34,840 nt of DNA from Candidatus Nomurabacteria bacterium (GTDB lineage Bacteria; Patescibacteriota; Minisyncoccia; Phycocordibacterales; UBA2100), in the NCBI GenBank assembly GCA_943359395.1, contig CALRHH010000010.1:1-34840 (forward strand), read 5' to 3'. Of this stretch, positions 1 through 6,977 are shown piece after piece. The notes under the pieces are model-generated. The model made no database searches. It worked only from the letters and a program-made list of their open reading frames with translations, and was not told the DNA's origin. Position 1 is the first letter of the stretch. Every line of letters starts with the position of its first letter. A program made the translations under genes and the position numbers.

Positions 1-193
1 CTAATTATCGCTTCCGAAGAAAATCTCGAAGCTAAAAGAGATTTTCTTAAAAAGATTGGCTCGAACCCCCGCCTCGCCGAACGCTCGCTCTCTTTGGATT
101 TCAAAAACCCTTGGCGAATTCTGGCGGAAACTCCATACGCGACGCTTTGCGACGCTCCGCATTTTGGCGAAAAAACGAATTCTGAAACTTGGC
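1..193. other. Hairpin-rich non-coding stretch downstream of tRNA-Gln
   Basis: I see no convincing gene here. On the minus strand this is the 3' flank of tRNA-Gln. It holds a perfect 11-bp stem (17-27 with 38-48, 10-nt loop), the word CAGAATTCG twice on the minus strand, and a GC-rich part (about 60-95) containing GGGGGTTCGAGCC, which resembles a tRNA T-arm. The layout recalls the flanks of tRNA-Leu(CAA) and tRNA-Tyr in this window, but no displaced tRNA-Gln 3' end is present inside the window; it could lie beyond position 1. Confidence 0.4.
17..48. repeat. 11-bp perfect stem-loop
   Basis: AAGAAAATCTC at 17-27 pairs perfectly with GAGATTTTCTT at 38-48 around a 10-nt loop. It is AT-rich and could end minus-strand transcription from tRNA-Gln, although no long U tract follows directly. 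Confidence 0.5.
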
Positions 194-262
194 TGGGGGA
201 CTTGGAATCGAACCAAGATTCACAGCTTCAAAGGCTGCTGTCCTACCGTTAGACGATCCCCC
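194..262 (-). tRNA. tRNA-Gln (UUG)
   Basis: On the minus strand the sequence folds as a cloverleaf. The acceptor stem is GGGGGAT with GTCCCCC, the anticodon loop CTTTGAA has anticodon TTG, and the T-arm is CTTGG-TTCGATT-CCAAG. The discriminator is A and the 3' CCA is not encoded. The gene begins 4 nt after the stop of the GIY-YIG gene, so the two are probably co-transcribed and the tRNA is cut out of a mixed transcript. Confidence 0.93.
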
Positions 263-266
263 AAAC

Positions 267-515
267 TTAAGCCCCGTTAGCGAGGCGTTTTTTGAGTTTA
301 CCACCCCCAGGAGTATTTTTCAGCATCCACTCAAACTTACGTGCCTCGCCCAAGGTTTCAAACTCTTTCGAGAAAACTAGGGTGAGTGGCCGTCGACTCA
401 TCGTACTTTGTACCTGCCCCTTGTTGTGTTTCGCTACACGTGCCTCAACATTATCGGTCGCGCCAACGTATAACTTTCCATCCTTCTGACTTTTCAAGAT
501 GTACACAAATGACAT
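267..515 (-). CDS. GIY-YIG nuclease superfamily protein
   Basis: This is an 82-residue single-domain protein of the GIY-YIG type, the size of the stand-alone YhbQ/UPF0213-like group. Y5-I6-L7 stands for the GIY motif and Y16-V17-G18 for YIG; R26 and H30 lie in the usual helix, and E57/E62 lie in the conserved EAxxxE region near the C-terminus. Members are predicted metal-dependent nucleases, mostly of unknown cellular role. I start at the ATG at 515, directly before the first core strand; an upstream in-frame extension would run through the GC-rich palindrome at 524-572 and is unlikely. It follows the methyltransferase by 10 nt and is followed after 4 nt by tRNA-Gln. Confidence 0.85.
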   Translation of the reverse strand: MSFVYILKSQKDGKLYVGATDNVEARVAKHNKGQVQSTMSRRPLTLVFSKEFETLGEARKFEWMLKNTPGGGKLKKRLANGA

Positions 516-523
516 GGGGTTAT

Positions 524-572
524 CCCTAGGCCCTTTGGGCCGGGACCCCGGTCGCCGATGGCGACCTAGGGG
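524..572. repeat. GC-rich nested palindrome at the end of the methyltransferase gene
   Basis: The outer arms CCCTA (524-528) and TAGGG (567-571) enclose two perfect hairpins: GGCCC-ttt-GGGCC (529-541) and GGTCGCC-gat-GGCGACC (550-566). The block supplies the last residues and the TAG stop (526-528) of the methyltransferase gene. It resembles a small palindromic repeat that has captured the end of the reading frame. Confidence 0.7.
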
Positions 573-1368
573 CTGCTTTCTGCGCCTTGAGCATGAGGAA
601 GAGCGGGAATTCTTTGCGTGCCCTATCCTCCGCCTCCGCACGCGGCCCCTTCTCGCTCACGCGATGGGATATCCACTCTTCCATTCCCGCGACGACGAAG
701 CCGTGCTTCGCGAGCTCTTTCACATAGAGCTGCAAAGGGTGGTGATACGAAAGCGTAGTTGCGCTAGGGTCTGAGCCTGGATGCATTTGTATCTGGTACG
801 AGCTCTCCGAAAGGTAGCGGTCGGTGCGGCGGAATTGGATATGCGCATCTGCGTCGAATCCCCACTCTGAATGCCGCGGAATACGAAAGCACGGATGGTT
901 GAGTACGATGGCAAATGTTCCGCCGCTTTTCAAAAGATGTGATACTTGCGACAAAGCACCCGATAGGTTTTTGATATTTTGCAGCGCGAGCACACAGGTC
1001 GCGGCATCGAACGATTCGTCGGGAAGCGGCATACGGGAAGCGGGCGCAATGAGATAGGTAATACTCTCTGGTCCGAGTTTCTTTGCGATTGCGATGAGCT
1101 CTGGTGCAATGTCAGCACCCGTTACATACGCTCCCGCGTTCGCGAGGGCACGAGAGAAAAATCCCTGCCCGCACGCCACATCTAGAATCCGCTTATCTTT
1201 TACATCACCGAGAATGCGAAGTAGATTCGGTTTTATAACCTTTTCGTGGTACGTATCGTCCGATTCGTTCACGTGTTCGTGGTACCAATTGGCGACATGT
1301 CCCCATGAAGTCTCCTGCCCTTTTGGCTTCGCTGGAGGAGGTTTGCTCTTCTTTATTTTGCGGCGCAT
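526..1368 (-). CDS. Class I SAM-dependent methyltransferase
   Basis: This is a 280-residue protein with a Rossmann-type SAM-binding core. Motif I is ILDVACGQG at 61-69, an acidic residue sits in the next strand (TGADIAPE), and a motif IV-like segment reads FDAATCVLALQNI. It belongs to the broad methyltransferase 11/25 group; the substrate cannot be read from sequence. The N-terminal 20 residues are Lys/Pro-rich. The last ~15 residues (rich in Pro, Ser, Ala) are encoded by the palindrome at 524-572 and are probably not part of the ancestral fold. The start overlaps the 3' end of dnaX by 16 nt, so it is translated from the dus-dnaX transcript. Confidence 0.85.
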   Translation of the reverse strand: MRRKIKKSKPPPAKPKGQETSWGHVANWYHEHVNESDDTYHEKVIKPNLLRILGDVKDKRILDVACGQGFFSRALANAGAYVTGADIAPELIAIAKKLGPESITYLIAPASRMPLPDESFDAATCVLALQNIKNLSGALSQVSHLLKSGGTFAIVLNHPCFRIPRHSEWGFDADAHIQFRRTDRYLSESSYQIQMHPGSDPSATTLSYHHPLQLYVKELAKHGFVVAGMEEWISHRVSEKGPRAEAEDRARKEFPLFLMLKAQKAAPRSPSATGVPAQRA

Positions 1369-2393
1369 ATATCAATCACTGCAAGCTCGAGCGGTAAATG
1401 AGGCACAGCCGCGTATGCCGTTTGAGAATACGCTTCGAGCAGAGCTTTGAGCGTATCCGAGTTTACTCCTGGCTCTTTAGAAAGCTCCTTGGCAAGTGCT
1501 AGGTCTGCTTCCGTCAGCTCTTGTGCGAATAATGCGGCGAGGTCAGGCGCATATCGCAGCAAGAGGACAGCGCGCATACGATGGATGAGCAGCTTCGCAA
1601 GCGTGCGCGCATCCATATTTTCTTCCACCGTCTTCGCAACGACAGAAAGACCTGCCGATGCATCTTTCTTCGCGATAGCAGAGAGAAGCTGTCGTATCGC
1701 CTCCCCCCGCGGCGCGCCAGAGACTGCCTCAACTTCCGCGACGTCGACCTTCTTATCACTAGAGACTGCAAGAATTTTTTGAAGTATGGAAAGCGCATCA
1801 CGGAAAGAGCCTTCGGCGAGAAGCGCTATCAATTCCGCCGCTGAGCGCTCGAGCGTATAGCCTTCCTTTTTTGCGATGTCTGCGACATTCTCCGCGAGCA
1901 TAGAGCGCGTCGGTTGTTTGAACGTGTATATTTCGCAGCGTGATTGAATAGTGTCAGGCACTTTCTCAAGTTCGGTCGTCGCCATCACGAAAATGACGTG
2001 CGCGGGCGGCTCTTCGAGGGTTTTTAAAAAGGCGTTCCATGCGGCACGCGAAAGCATGTGCGCTTCGTCAATTATGTAAAATTTGTACGGGGATTCGAAC
2101 GGCACCGTGTTCACCCCTTCACGCAGCTCACGTATGTTTTCGACACCCGTATTTGACGCGGCGTCTATCTCGTAGAGGTCTTTGTCGGTGACACCAAGCT
2201 CGCGAGCGAGAATCCGGGCAACCGATGTCTTCCCTGTCCCGCGACCGCCCGCGAAGAGATACGCATGAGCGGGCTTGTTGTTTTTGATTGCCTTTGCGAG
2301 TACGTCTACGACGTGCCCTTGCCCGCGGATTTCAGCAAATGTCGCCGGTCGGTATGCGCGATACAGTGTGGCGTGGCGTACTTCCTTCTTCAT
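1353..2393 (-). CDS. dnaX: DNA polymerase III subunit gamma/tau (short form)
   Basis: This is the clamp-loader ATPase that drives opening and loading of the sliding clamp at the replication fork. The N-terminus TLYRAYRPATFAEIRGQ is typical. Walker A is GGRGTGKTS (49-57), Walker B with DEAH is at 109-112, and the sensor/arginine-finger region ATTELEKVPDTIQSRC is at 139-153. It has 346 residues and stops after clamp-loader domain III, so the tau extension is missing. The four-cysteine zinc module that usually follows Walker A is also absent: the chain goes straight from ARELGV to LYEIDAAS. The ATG overlaps the dus stop (ATGA) and the 3' end overlaps the methyltransferase start. Confidence 0.95.
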   Translation of the reverse strand: MKKEVRHATLYRAYRPATFAEIRGQGHVVDVLAKAIKNNKPAHAYLFAGGRGTGKTSVARILARELGVTDKDLYEIDAASNTGVENIRELREGVNTVPFESPYKFYIIDEAHMLSRAAWNAFLKTLEEPPAHVIFVMATTELEKVPDTIQSRCEIYTFKQPTRSMLAENVADIAKKEGYTLERSAAELIALLAEGSFRDALSILQKILAVSSDKKVDVAEVEAVSGAPRGEAIRQLLSAIAKKDASAGLSVVAKTVEENMDARTLAKLLIHRMRAVLLLRYAPDLAALFAQELTEADLALAKELSKEPGVNSDTLKALLEAYSQTAYAAVPHLPLELAVIDICAAK

Positions 2394-3349
2394 TCCGAGA
2401 GTATAGCATTGCCCAAAATTTCACGCGCGGCTCCGCTCGTTTCGGTTTCCATGAGGCGCATGCGGAATTCCTTGGCCCCGTCCCAGCCTGAGATATACGC
2501 TTTGAAATGCTTCTTCATCGTGGCGTAGTTTGTTGTAGTACCGAGCAGCTCCTCAAAAAGCGCAAGATGCTCAAGAAGCGCTTTGATTTTTTCCTCGCGC
2601 GTCGGTGCTTCTGTGCGCTCCGCAAAGAGCCATGGATTGCCGTAGATGGCGCGGCCAAGCATGGCACCATCACATTTCGCAGCCTTCACTTTCTCACGCG
2701 CATCAGCCATATCTTTGATATCTCCATTGCCGAGAATCAACGTCTTCGAGCCGAGCGAATCGCGAAGCGCGACTGCGCGCGCTATGGTATTCCAGCGTGC
2801 GGGCACATCCGACATTTCTTTGCGCGTACGTGCGTGTATGGTTATCGCTGCAAGATTTTCAGCGAGAAGTTCTGGGAGCCACGTATCAAGTTCATCGATG
2901 TTGTAACCAATACGAGTTTTTACCGATATGGGCAATCCAGCTTTCTGTGCCGAACGAATGAGTTCGCGCGCGAGCGCGGGATTTTTGATAAGCGCTGCGC
3001 CGCAGCCCGTATCCACCACCTCTTTGACGGGACATCCCATGTTGATATCGATTCCGTCGAATCCGAGCTCCGCCACGAGCCGCGCGGCAGCTTCCATACG
3101 CACCGGAGACGCCGTGAAAAGCTGTGCGACGATAGGCCGCTCAGATTCAGAAAACAGTAATTTCTTGCGCAGCATCTTTTGTCCTGCAGGAGGAGCGAGC
3201 ACGAGACCATCAGCAGAGGTAAATTCTGTAAACATGATAGACGGTCTCCCGTACCGCGCGATGAGTGACCGGAAGGCTGCATCGGTCACATCCTCCATAG
3301 GCGCTTGCACAAAAAGTGGCTTCGGCAGAGTCTGCCAGAACGATTGCAT
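2390..3349 (-). CDS. dus: tRNA-dihydrouridine synthase
   Basis: This FMN enzyme reduces uridine to dihydrouridine in the tRNA D-loop. From the chosen start it has 319 residues: APMEDVTD at 16-23 at the start of the TIM barrel, DINMGCP at 101-107 with catalytic Cys106, a GCGAALI segment, VKTRIG, TIHART and NGDI. Upstream ATGs in frame exist, but the ATG at 3349 lies directly before the conserved core. A -10-like TATATT (3356-3361) sits 6 nt before it, which would give a leaderless mRNA. It heads the dus-dnaX-methyltransferase run and couples to dnaX by a 4-nt overlap. Confidence 0.93.
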   Translation of the reverse strand: MQSFWQTLPKPLFVQAPMEDVTDAAFRSLIARYGRPSIMFTEFTSADGLVLAPPAGQKMLRKKLLFSESERPIVAQLFTASPVRMEAAARLVAELGFDGIDINMGCPVKEVVDTGCGAALIKNPALARELIRSAQKAGLPISVKTRIGYNIDELDTWLPELLAENLAAITIHARTRKEMSDVPARWNTIARAVALRDSLGSKTLILGNGDIKDMADAREKVKAAKCDGAMLGRAIYGNPWLFAERTEAPTREEKIKALLEHLALFEELLGTTTNYATMKKHFKAYISGWDGAKEFRMRLMETETSGAAREILGNAILSE

Positions 3350-3355
3350 CGCCGA

Positions 3356-3361
3356 AATATA
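3356..3361 (-). promoter_or_regulatory. -10 element of dus (leaderless)
   Basis: On the minus strand TATATT is followed by TCGGCG and the dus ATG. With a start site about 7 nt after the -10 element, the transcript would begin at or next to the start codon. Confidence 0.6.
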
Positions 3362-3379
3362 CCATAAAAACCCCATTTT

Positions 3380-3408
3380 TTGACAGGGAGTCGAAAAAGG
3401 GTTATAAC
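3380..3408 (+). promoter_or_regulatory. Near-consensus sigma-70 promoter
   Basis: TTGACA (3380-3385), a 17-nt spacer and TATAAC (3403-3408) form one of the best promoters in the window. The predicted leader of about 65 nt contains a GGAGGG/CCCTCC inverted repeat (near 3416-3442) and the word TGCGTTTCCC (3430-3439), which recurs in the leader of the gene at 33427. Confidence 0.75.
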
Positions 3409-3478
3409 TGCGATGGAGGGGTTTAGTTCTGCGTTTCCCTCCGCTCCGCAATTACTACCTCGAACATAAGGGCTCGAA

Positions 3479-3733
3479 ATGACGCGACACAAGAAAAGTC
3501 AACGGAAGCACGTCGTGCATGGGCATGTGCTCATGCCGGCGTTAGACGTTATTCGTATCGTCGAAAACGACTGTGCCGGTGGTCAGCGTGGCGAACACGT
3601 AGCTTCGCTTTTCACGCTGTACCAACTCGATGAACTTGACGCCCGGGATCGCTCTCGGTTCGAACGGCTCATCAAGACCAAAGGCACGGACGCCGAAAAG
3701 GATCGCCTGGAAAACTTCAAGAAGCAGAAGTAA
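3479..3733 (+). CDS. Small basic hypothetical protein
   Basis: I do not recognise this 84-residue protein. It is hydrophilic, with no signal peptide or membrane segment. It opens with a Lys/Arg/His-rich stretch (MTRHKKSQRKH), has a short hydrophobic part near residues 18-50, and ends in a charged helix-like tail (EKDRLENFKKQK). The case for a real gene is the setting: a near-consensus promoter upstream, a Shine-Dalgarno-like AAGGG (3468-3472) six nt before the ATG, and a strong intrinsic terminator 31 nt after the stop. This is unlike the SD-less genes around it and matches the units at 9477 and 33427. Confidence 0.7.
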   Translation: MTRHKKSQRKHVVHGHVLMPALDVIRIVENDCAGGQRGEHVASLFTLYQLDELDARDRSRFERLIKTKGTDAEKDRLENFKKQK

Positions 3734-3764
3734 CCGGGTAAACAGCGGAGGCGGAGTAATGAAG

Positions 3765-3789
3765 GGCGGCCCCGGTGGCCGCCTTTTTT
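3765..3789 (+). terminator. Rho-independent terminator
   Basis: GGCGGCC (3765-3771) and GGCCGCC (3777-3783) form a perfect 7-bp GC stem around a 5-nt loop, followed by six T (3784-3789). It ends the gene at 3479. Its T tract overlaps the stop codon of the convergent ftsQ-like gene (3788-3790). Confidence 0.9.
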
Positions 3790-4759
3790 ACTGTGTACTC
3801 CGTTGCTCCTGCCCCTTCAATTTGTAATACACGCGATTGCCGAATCGCAAATCGACATACTCAAGCTGGTCCCGCTTCCCTTGCAAGACATCAGACGAGA
3901 GCACGAGCTGCAAATTTTTCACGAGAGTACCTGCATCCGCTCCGAATGAGGCTTTGAGAAGAAATCCTTCTTGAAGTTGTATCAGGATGTCCTGACTGTC
4001 TACCTGCACACTGACCGTGGTAAAGCCAGCTTGCCCCAGGTATGTGAGAAGCGAGAGCAGTCCGGGCAAATGCGCTTGGACGAACGACTGTCCTATCGGG
4101 TAGGTCGAGGTGGCGCTGCTGTCGCGCGGCGGCAGCCCGCCAGCAAAAATATATTGCGTGCTCGGGGTACTTGTACCGGCCCAACCGAGCGGTGCGTATA
4201 TAAATCCGCCCGAGTCCATAAGATAGCAATCCCCTTGCTGCATTCCTGTGCCTGCCTGCGCAGGCAGGCACCAGCGCGCAAACGCTTCCCTCTCCTCTAT
4301 CGTGATGATGATGTCCGTCGCGAGTAGCGAAGGCCGTGTGATACTGACTGATTTCACGGGGTGTAAGGATGTAACGGCCTGCTCAAGCTCTGTTCGCGGG
4401 TACAGAAAAATATTACGGCGCGAGAGAATACGGTACGCGCCGTCGTCGAGTACCGTCTCGACGTAACGTTGTATGTGTTCTTCCTTCATGCCGTTTGCAC
4501 CCACGACGGAGATTCCAGATATATTGAACTGCGGCAGGTACGAAAACCAACTCACGCCATAAAATACGAGGCTGCAGAGAATCAGCACTCCAAGCCCAAA
4601 GAGGGCGCGGACGCGCCTACGCCGTGCGCGCAGCGGCATCGGTCGTCGCGGAGTCTCTGGAGTACGCGGAGAAAAAAGAGGTACTTGTCCTTTTGGCGAA
4701 CGCTTGCTCGAACGCCCCGCTCGTAAGTCGATAACGCCGCTATTTTTTCTTGATTGCAT
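3788..4759 (-). CDS. ftsQ: FtsQ/DivIB-like cell division protein
   Basis: This is a bitopic membrane protein expected to link the early and late divisome. It has a basic cytoplasmic N-terminus (1-50), one membrane segment (about 51-70), and an FtsQ-type POTRA domain (about 78-155, FNISGISVVGANGMKEEHI through SITRPSLLATDIIITIEE), then a beta-rich extracytoplasmic domain. Residues 164-171 (CLPAQAGT) are encoded by a perfect 24-bp palindrome at 4248-4271 that looks inserted in frame. The start overlaps the end of serS by 20 nt. Overall FtsQ identity is weak outside the POTRA domain, as is usual for this family. Confidence 0.78.
   Translation of the reverse strand: MQSRKNSGVIDLRAGRSSKRSPKGQVPLFSPRTPETPRRPMPLRARRRRVRALFGLGVLILCSLVFYGVSWFSYLPQFNISGISVVGANGMKEEHIQRYVETVLDDGAYRILSRRNIFLYPRTELEQAVTSLHPVKSVSITRPSLLATDIIITIEEREAFARWCLPAQAGTGMQQGDCYLMDSGGFIYAPLGWAGTSTPSTQYIFAGGLPPRDSSATSTYPIGQSFVQAHLPGLLSLLTYLGQAGFTTVSVQVDSQDILIQLQEGFLLKASFGADAGTLVKNLQLVLSSDVLQGKRDQLEYVDLRFGNRVYYKLKGQEQRSTQ
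4248..4271. repeat. 24-bp perfect palindrome inside ftsQ
   Basis: GTGCCTGCCTGC followed by its exact reverse complement GCAGGCAGGCAC. It adds eight codons in frame between the conserved EREAFARW and the GDCYLMDSGGF segment of the FtsQ-like protein, similar in concept to Rickettsia palindromic elements. Confidence 0.85.
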
Positions 4760-6029
4760 CTTTGCCCATATAGCCCCGCAACACGTCGGGGATTGTTATT
4801 GAGCCGTCTCTACGCTGGTTGTTCTCGACAATCTGGCAGAGGATACGCGGCATGGCCAGCGCGGTGTTGTTGAGCGAATGTACGTATCGTACCGTGCCCT
4901 GGCCTTGGCCGTCTAGACTGTCATCGCGATAGCGGATATTGAGCCGTCGCGTCTGAAAGTCATGGAAGTATGACGACGAGTGTGTCTCGCGGTATTTTTT
5001 CTCGCTCGGCATCCAGGCTTCAATGTCATACTTTTTGACCTGCCCAAGCCCTAAGTCGCCGCCGCAATTGACGACAACGCGATAGGGAAGCTGTAACTCT
5101 TGCAATAGCATTTCGGAGTTGGCGGTCAGTTCTTCGTGCAACTTGACCGATTCTTCATGACTCGCCTCACAGAGCACGACTTGCTCGTATTTGATGAATT
5201 CGTGGATTCGGAAAATACCTTTTGTATCTTTGCCATGACTTCCCGCTTCTCGGCGGAAGCATGGAGAGAATGCGAAGAATTTCACGGGCAAGTCTTTTTT
5301 ATCAAGAATCTCGTCCATATAGTAGCCCATCGAAGCTACTTCTGCGGTACCCGCTAGATACTCACCGTCTTGCGTTTTGTACAAGTCTTCCTCGGATTGC
5401 GGTAAATACCCTGTGCCGACAAAAGGCTCGCGCCGCAGAAGTGACGGCACCACCATTGGGGTGAATCCCTCGCGCCCCATGAATCTATCTTGTACAAATC
5501 GCTCAAGCGCCCACACGAGCCGCGCGCCGTCGTTCTTGAGGAAGTAGCCGCGGAAGCCCGCGACCTTGGCGCCGCGCTCGTAATCAGCCATGTCATTGGC
5601 GAGCAGAAGCTCGCTGTGAGTTTTAGGCTCGAAATCAAATATGGGCTTTTCGCCCCACACACGAATTTCCTCGTTATCCGCGTCGGATGTGCCTTCCGGG
5701 ACAGACATGTCGGGAACATTGGGAACCATCACCATCATCGCCCTCCACTCTTTCATTACCTCTTGCATGGACTCCTCGGCAAGTCGGAGGGTTTCTTTCA
5801 CTGCCTGCATACGCGCGATAATTTCCTGCTTTTCTGAATCATTCTTCGCAGACGCTATGGCGTCTGAAGCTATATTTTGCTCAGCGCGCTTTTCGTCTAT
5901 TGAGAGCTGGAGTTCGCGACGTCTGTCGTCGGCGATGAGGAGCTTGTCGACATCAATGTCAATGTGCTTTTTCTTGGCACCCGCGGCGACAATATCCTTA
6001 TTCTCTCGGATGAATTTGATGTCGAGCAT
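4740..6029 (-). CDS. serS: Seryl-tRNA synthetase
   Basis: This class II synthetase charges tRNA-Ser with serine. At 429 residues it is full length. The N-terminal tRNA-binding coiled coil covers about 28-98. The catalytic domain has TAEVAS at 228-233, motif 2 FRREAGSHGKDTKGIFRIHEF (258-278) and motif 3 around LAMPRILCQIVENNQ (391-405). The motif 3 lead-in reads NNTALA where NGSGLA is usual. The ATG at 6029 is preceded by TATTTT and a 6-nt gap, so the mRNA may be leaderless. It is divergent from dprA across only 19 nt and overlaps ftsQ downstream. Confidence 0.97.
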   Translation of the reverse strand: MLDIKFIRENKDIVAAGAKKKHIDIDVDKLLIADDRRRELQLSIDEKRAEQNIASDAIASAKNDSEKQEIIARMQAVKETLRLAEESMQEVMKEWRAMMVMVPNVPDMSVPEGTSDADNEEIRVWGEKPIFDFEPKTHSELLLANDMADYERGAKVAGFRGYFLKNDGARLVWALERFVQDRFMGREGFTPMVVPSLLRREPFVGTGYLPQSEEDLYKTQDGEYLAGTAEVASMGYYMDEILDKKDLPVKFFAFSPCFRREAGSHGKDTKGIFRIHEFIKYEQVVLCEASHEESVKLHEELTANSEMLLQELQLPYRVVVNCGGDLGLGQVKKYDIEAWMPSEKKYRETHSSSYFHDFQTRRLNIRYRDDSLDGQGQGTVRYVHSLNNTALAMPRILCQIVENNQRRDGSITIPDVLRGYMGKDAIKKK

Positions 6030-6048
6030 AGTGTTAAAATACTATCAC
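6030..6048. promoter_or_regulatory. 19-nt divergent promoter gap serS/dprA
   Basis: The whole gap between two start codons is 19 nt. On the minus strand TATTTT (6041-6036) lies 6 nt before the serS ATG. On the plus strand TAAAAT (6035-6040) lies 8 nt before the dprA ATG. The two -10 candidates overlap, so the -35 regions must lie inside the opposite genes and both mRNAs would be leaderless. Confidence 0.55.
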
Positions 6049-6915
6049 ATGGCTGAAGAACTCACACTACTCTCCCCACAAGAATTCCCGCCGCTATTGC
6101 GAGAAATACCTGACGCCCCTAAGCAACTCTACGTACGAGGGCACATTCCTAGTGCCGAATACAAATGGCTGGCGGTCGTCGGAAGCCGCGCGATGACAAC
6201 GTACGGCAAGCAAGTAAGTAAGTATCTCATTGAGGGCCTCCGTGGCTACCCCATCGTTATCGTCAGCGGCCTCGCGTACGGTGTCGATGCCGAAGCGCAC
6301 AAGGCAGCGCTAGACGTCGGGCTTACGACGGTGGCGGTACCCGGCTCTGGACTTGATTGGGATGTTTTGTATCCGAGGGCTCATGGGAGTCTCGCGCGAG
6401 AAATAGTGAAGGCGGGCGGAGCACTCATATCCGAAGAAAAGCCCGACGCGAAAACAATGGATTACATGTTTCCCAAACGCAATCGAGTGATGGCGGGGCT
6501 CTCCCACGCGACACTTGTCATCGAAGCAAAAGAAAAATCGGGAAGCCTCATCACCGCGAAGCTTGTTACCGAATACAATCGTGACTTGCTTGTCGTCCCT
6601 GGTTCAATTTTCAGCGCAGAGAGTAAAGGCACGCATCAATTCTTGCGGCTCGGCGCGACCGCGGCGACTTCGCCCGAAGACATCCTTGTCGCGCTCGGCA
6701 TAGCGAAACGCGAAGGCCCCGCGTCGTGGGCCGAACTGCGTGAGGACCTTTCACCTCAAGAACTGCGCGTGTTCGAAATAATTCATTCGCCCGTTTCGCG
6801 CGACGAACTTATCTCGGAGCTTGAACTACCGATTACCGAGGCGAATGTGCTGCTGAGTACGATGGAAATCAAAGGATTGATTATGGAAGAATTGGGTGTG
6901 GTGCGCATCAGGTAA
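6049..6915 (+). CDS. dprA: DNA-processing protein DprA/Smf
   Basis: DprA binds incoming single-stranded DNA during natural transformation and loads RecA. This 288-residue form has the Rossmann-like core: VGSR at 44-47, SGLAYGVDAEAH at 73-84, VPGSGLD, FPKRNR at 141-146, and IEAKEKSGSLITA near 158-170. A C-terminal winged-helix-like domain follows (about 225-288). The N-terminal SAM-like domain of longer homologues is missing. I start at the ATG at 6049, next to the conserved core; a longer in-frame reading would run antisense through serS. Confidence 0.95.
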   Translation: MAEELTLLSPQEFPPLLREIPDAPKQLYVRGHIPSAEYKWLAVVGSRAMTTYGKQVSKYLIEGLRGYPIVIVSGLAYGVDAEAHKAALDVGLTTVAVPGSGLDWDVLYPRAHGSLAREIVKAGGALISEEKPDAKTMDYMFPKRNRVMAGLSHATLVIEAKEKSGSLITAKLVTEYNRDLLVVPGSIFSAESKGTHQFLRLGATAATSPEDILVALGIAKREGPASWAELREDLSPQELRVFEIIHSPVSRDELISELELPITEANVLLSTMEIKGLIMEELGVVRIR

Positions 6916-6939
6916 TCTTCCTCGACACAAGATCACGGC

Positions 6940-6969
6940 TTGACGTGTGCTAGGCTTCTGAGGTATCAC
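6940..6969 (+). promoter_or_regulatory. Candidate topA promoter
   Basis: TTGACG (6940-6945) with a 17 to 18-nt spacer to GTATCA/TATCAC (6963-6969). The -10 element ends about 9 nt before the topA ATG, again close to leaderless. Confidence 0.5.
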
Positions 6970-6977
6970 TACGCACC

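Noticed and set aside
2507..3160. 217-codon plus-strand frame across dus
   Set aside because: Antisense to dus, which has all family motifs; the product is unlike any protein I know.
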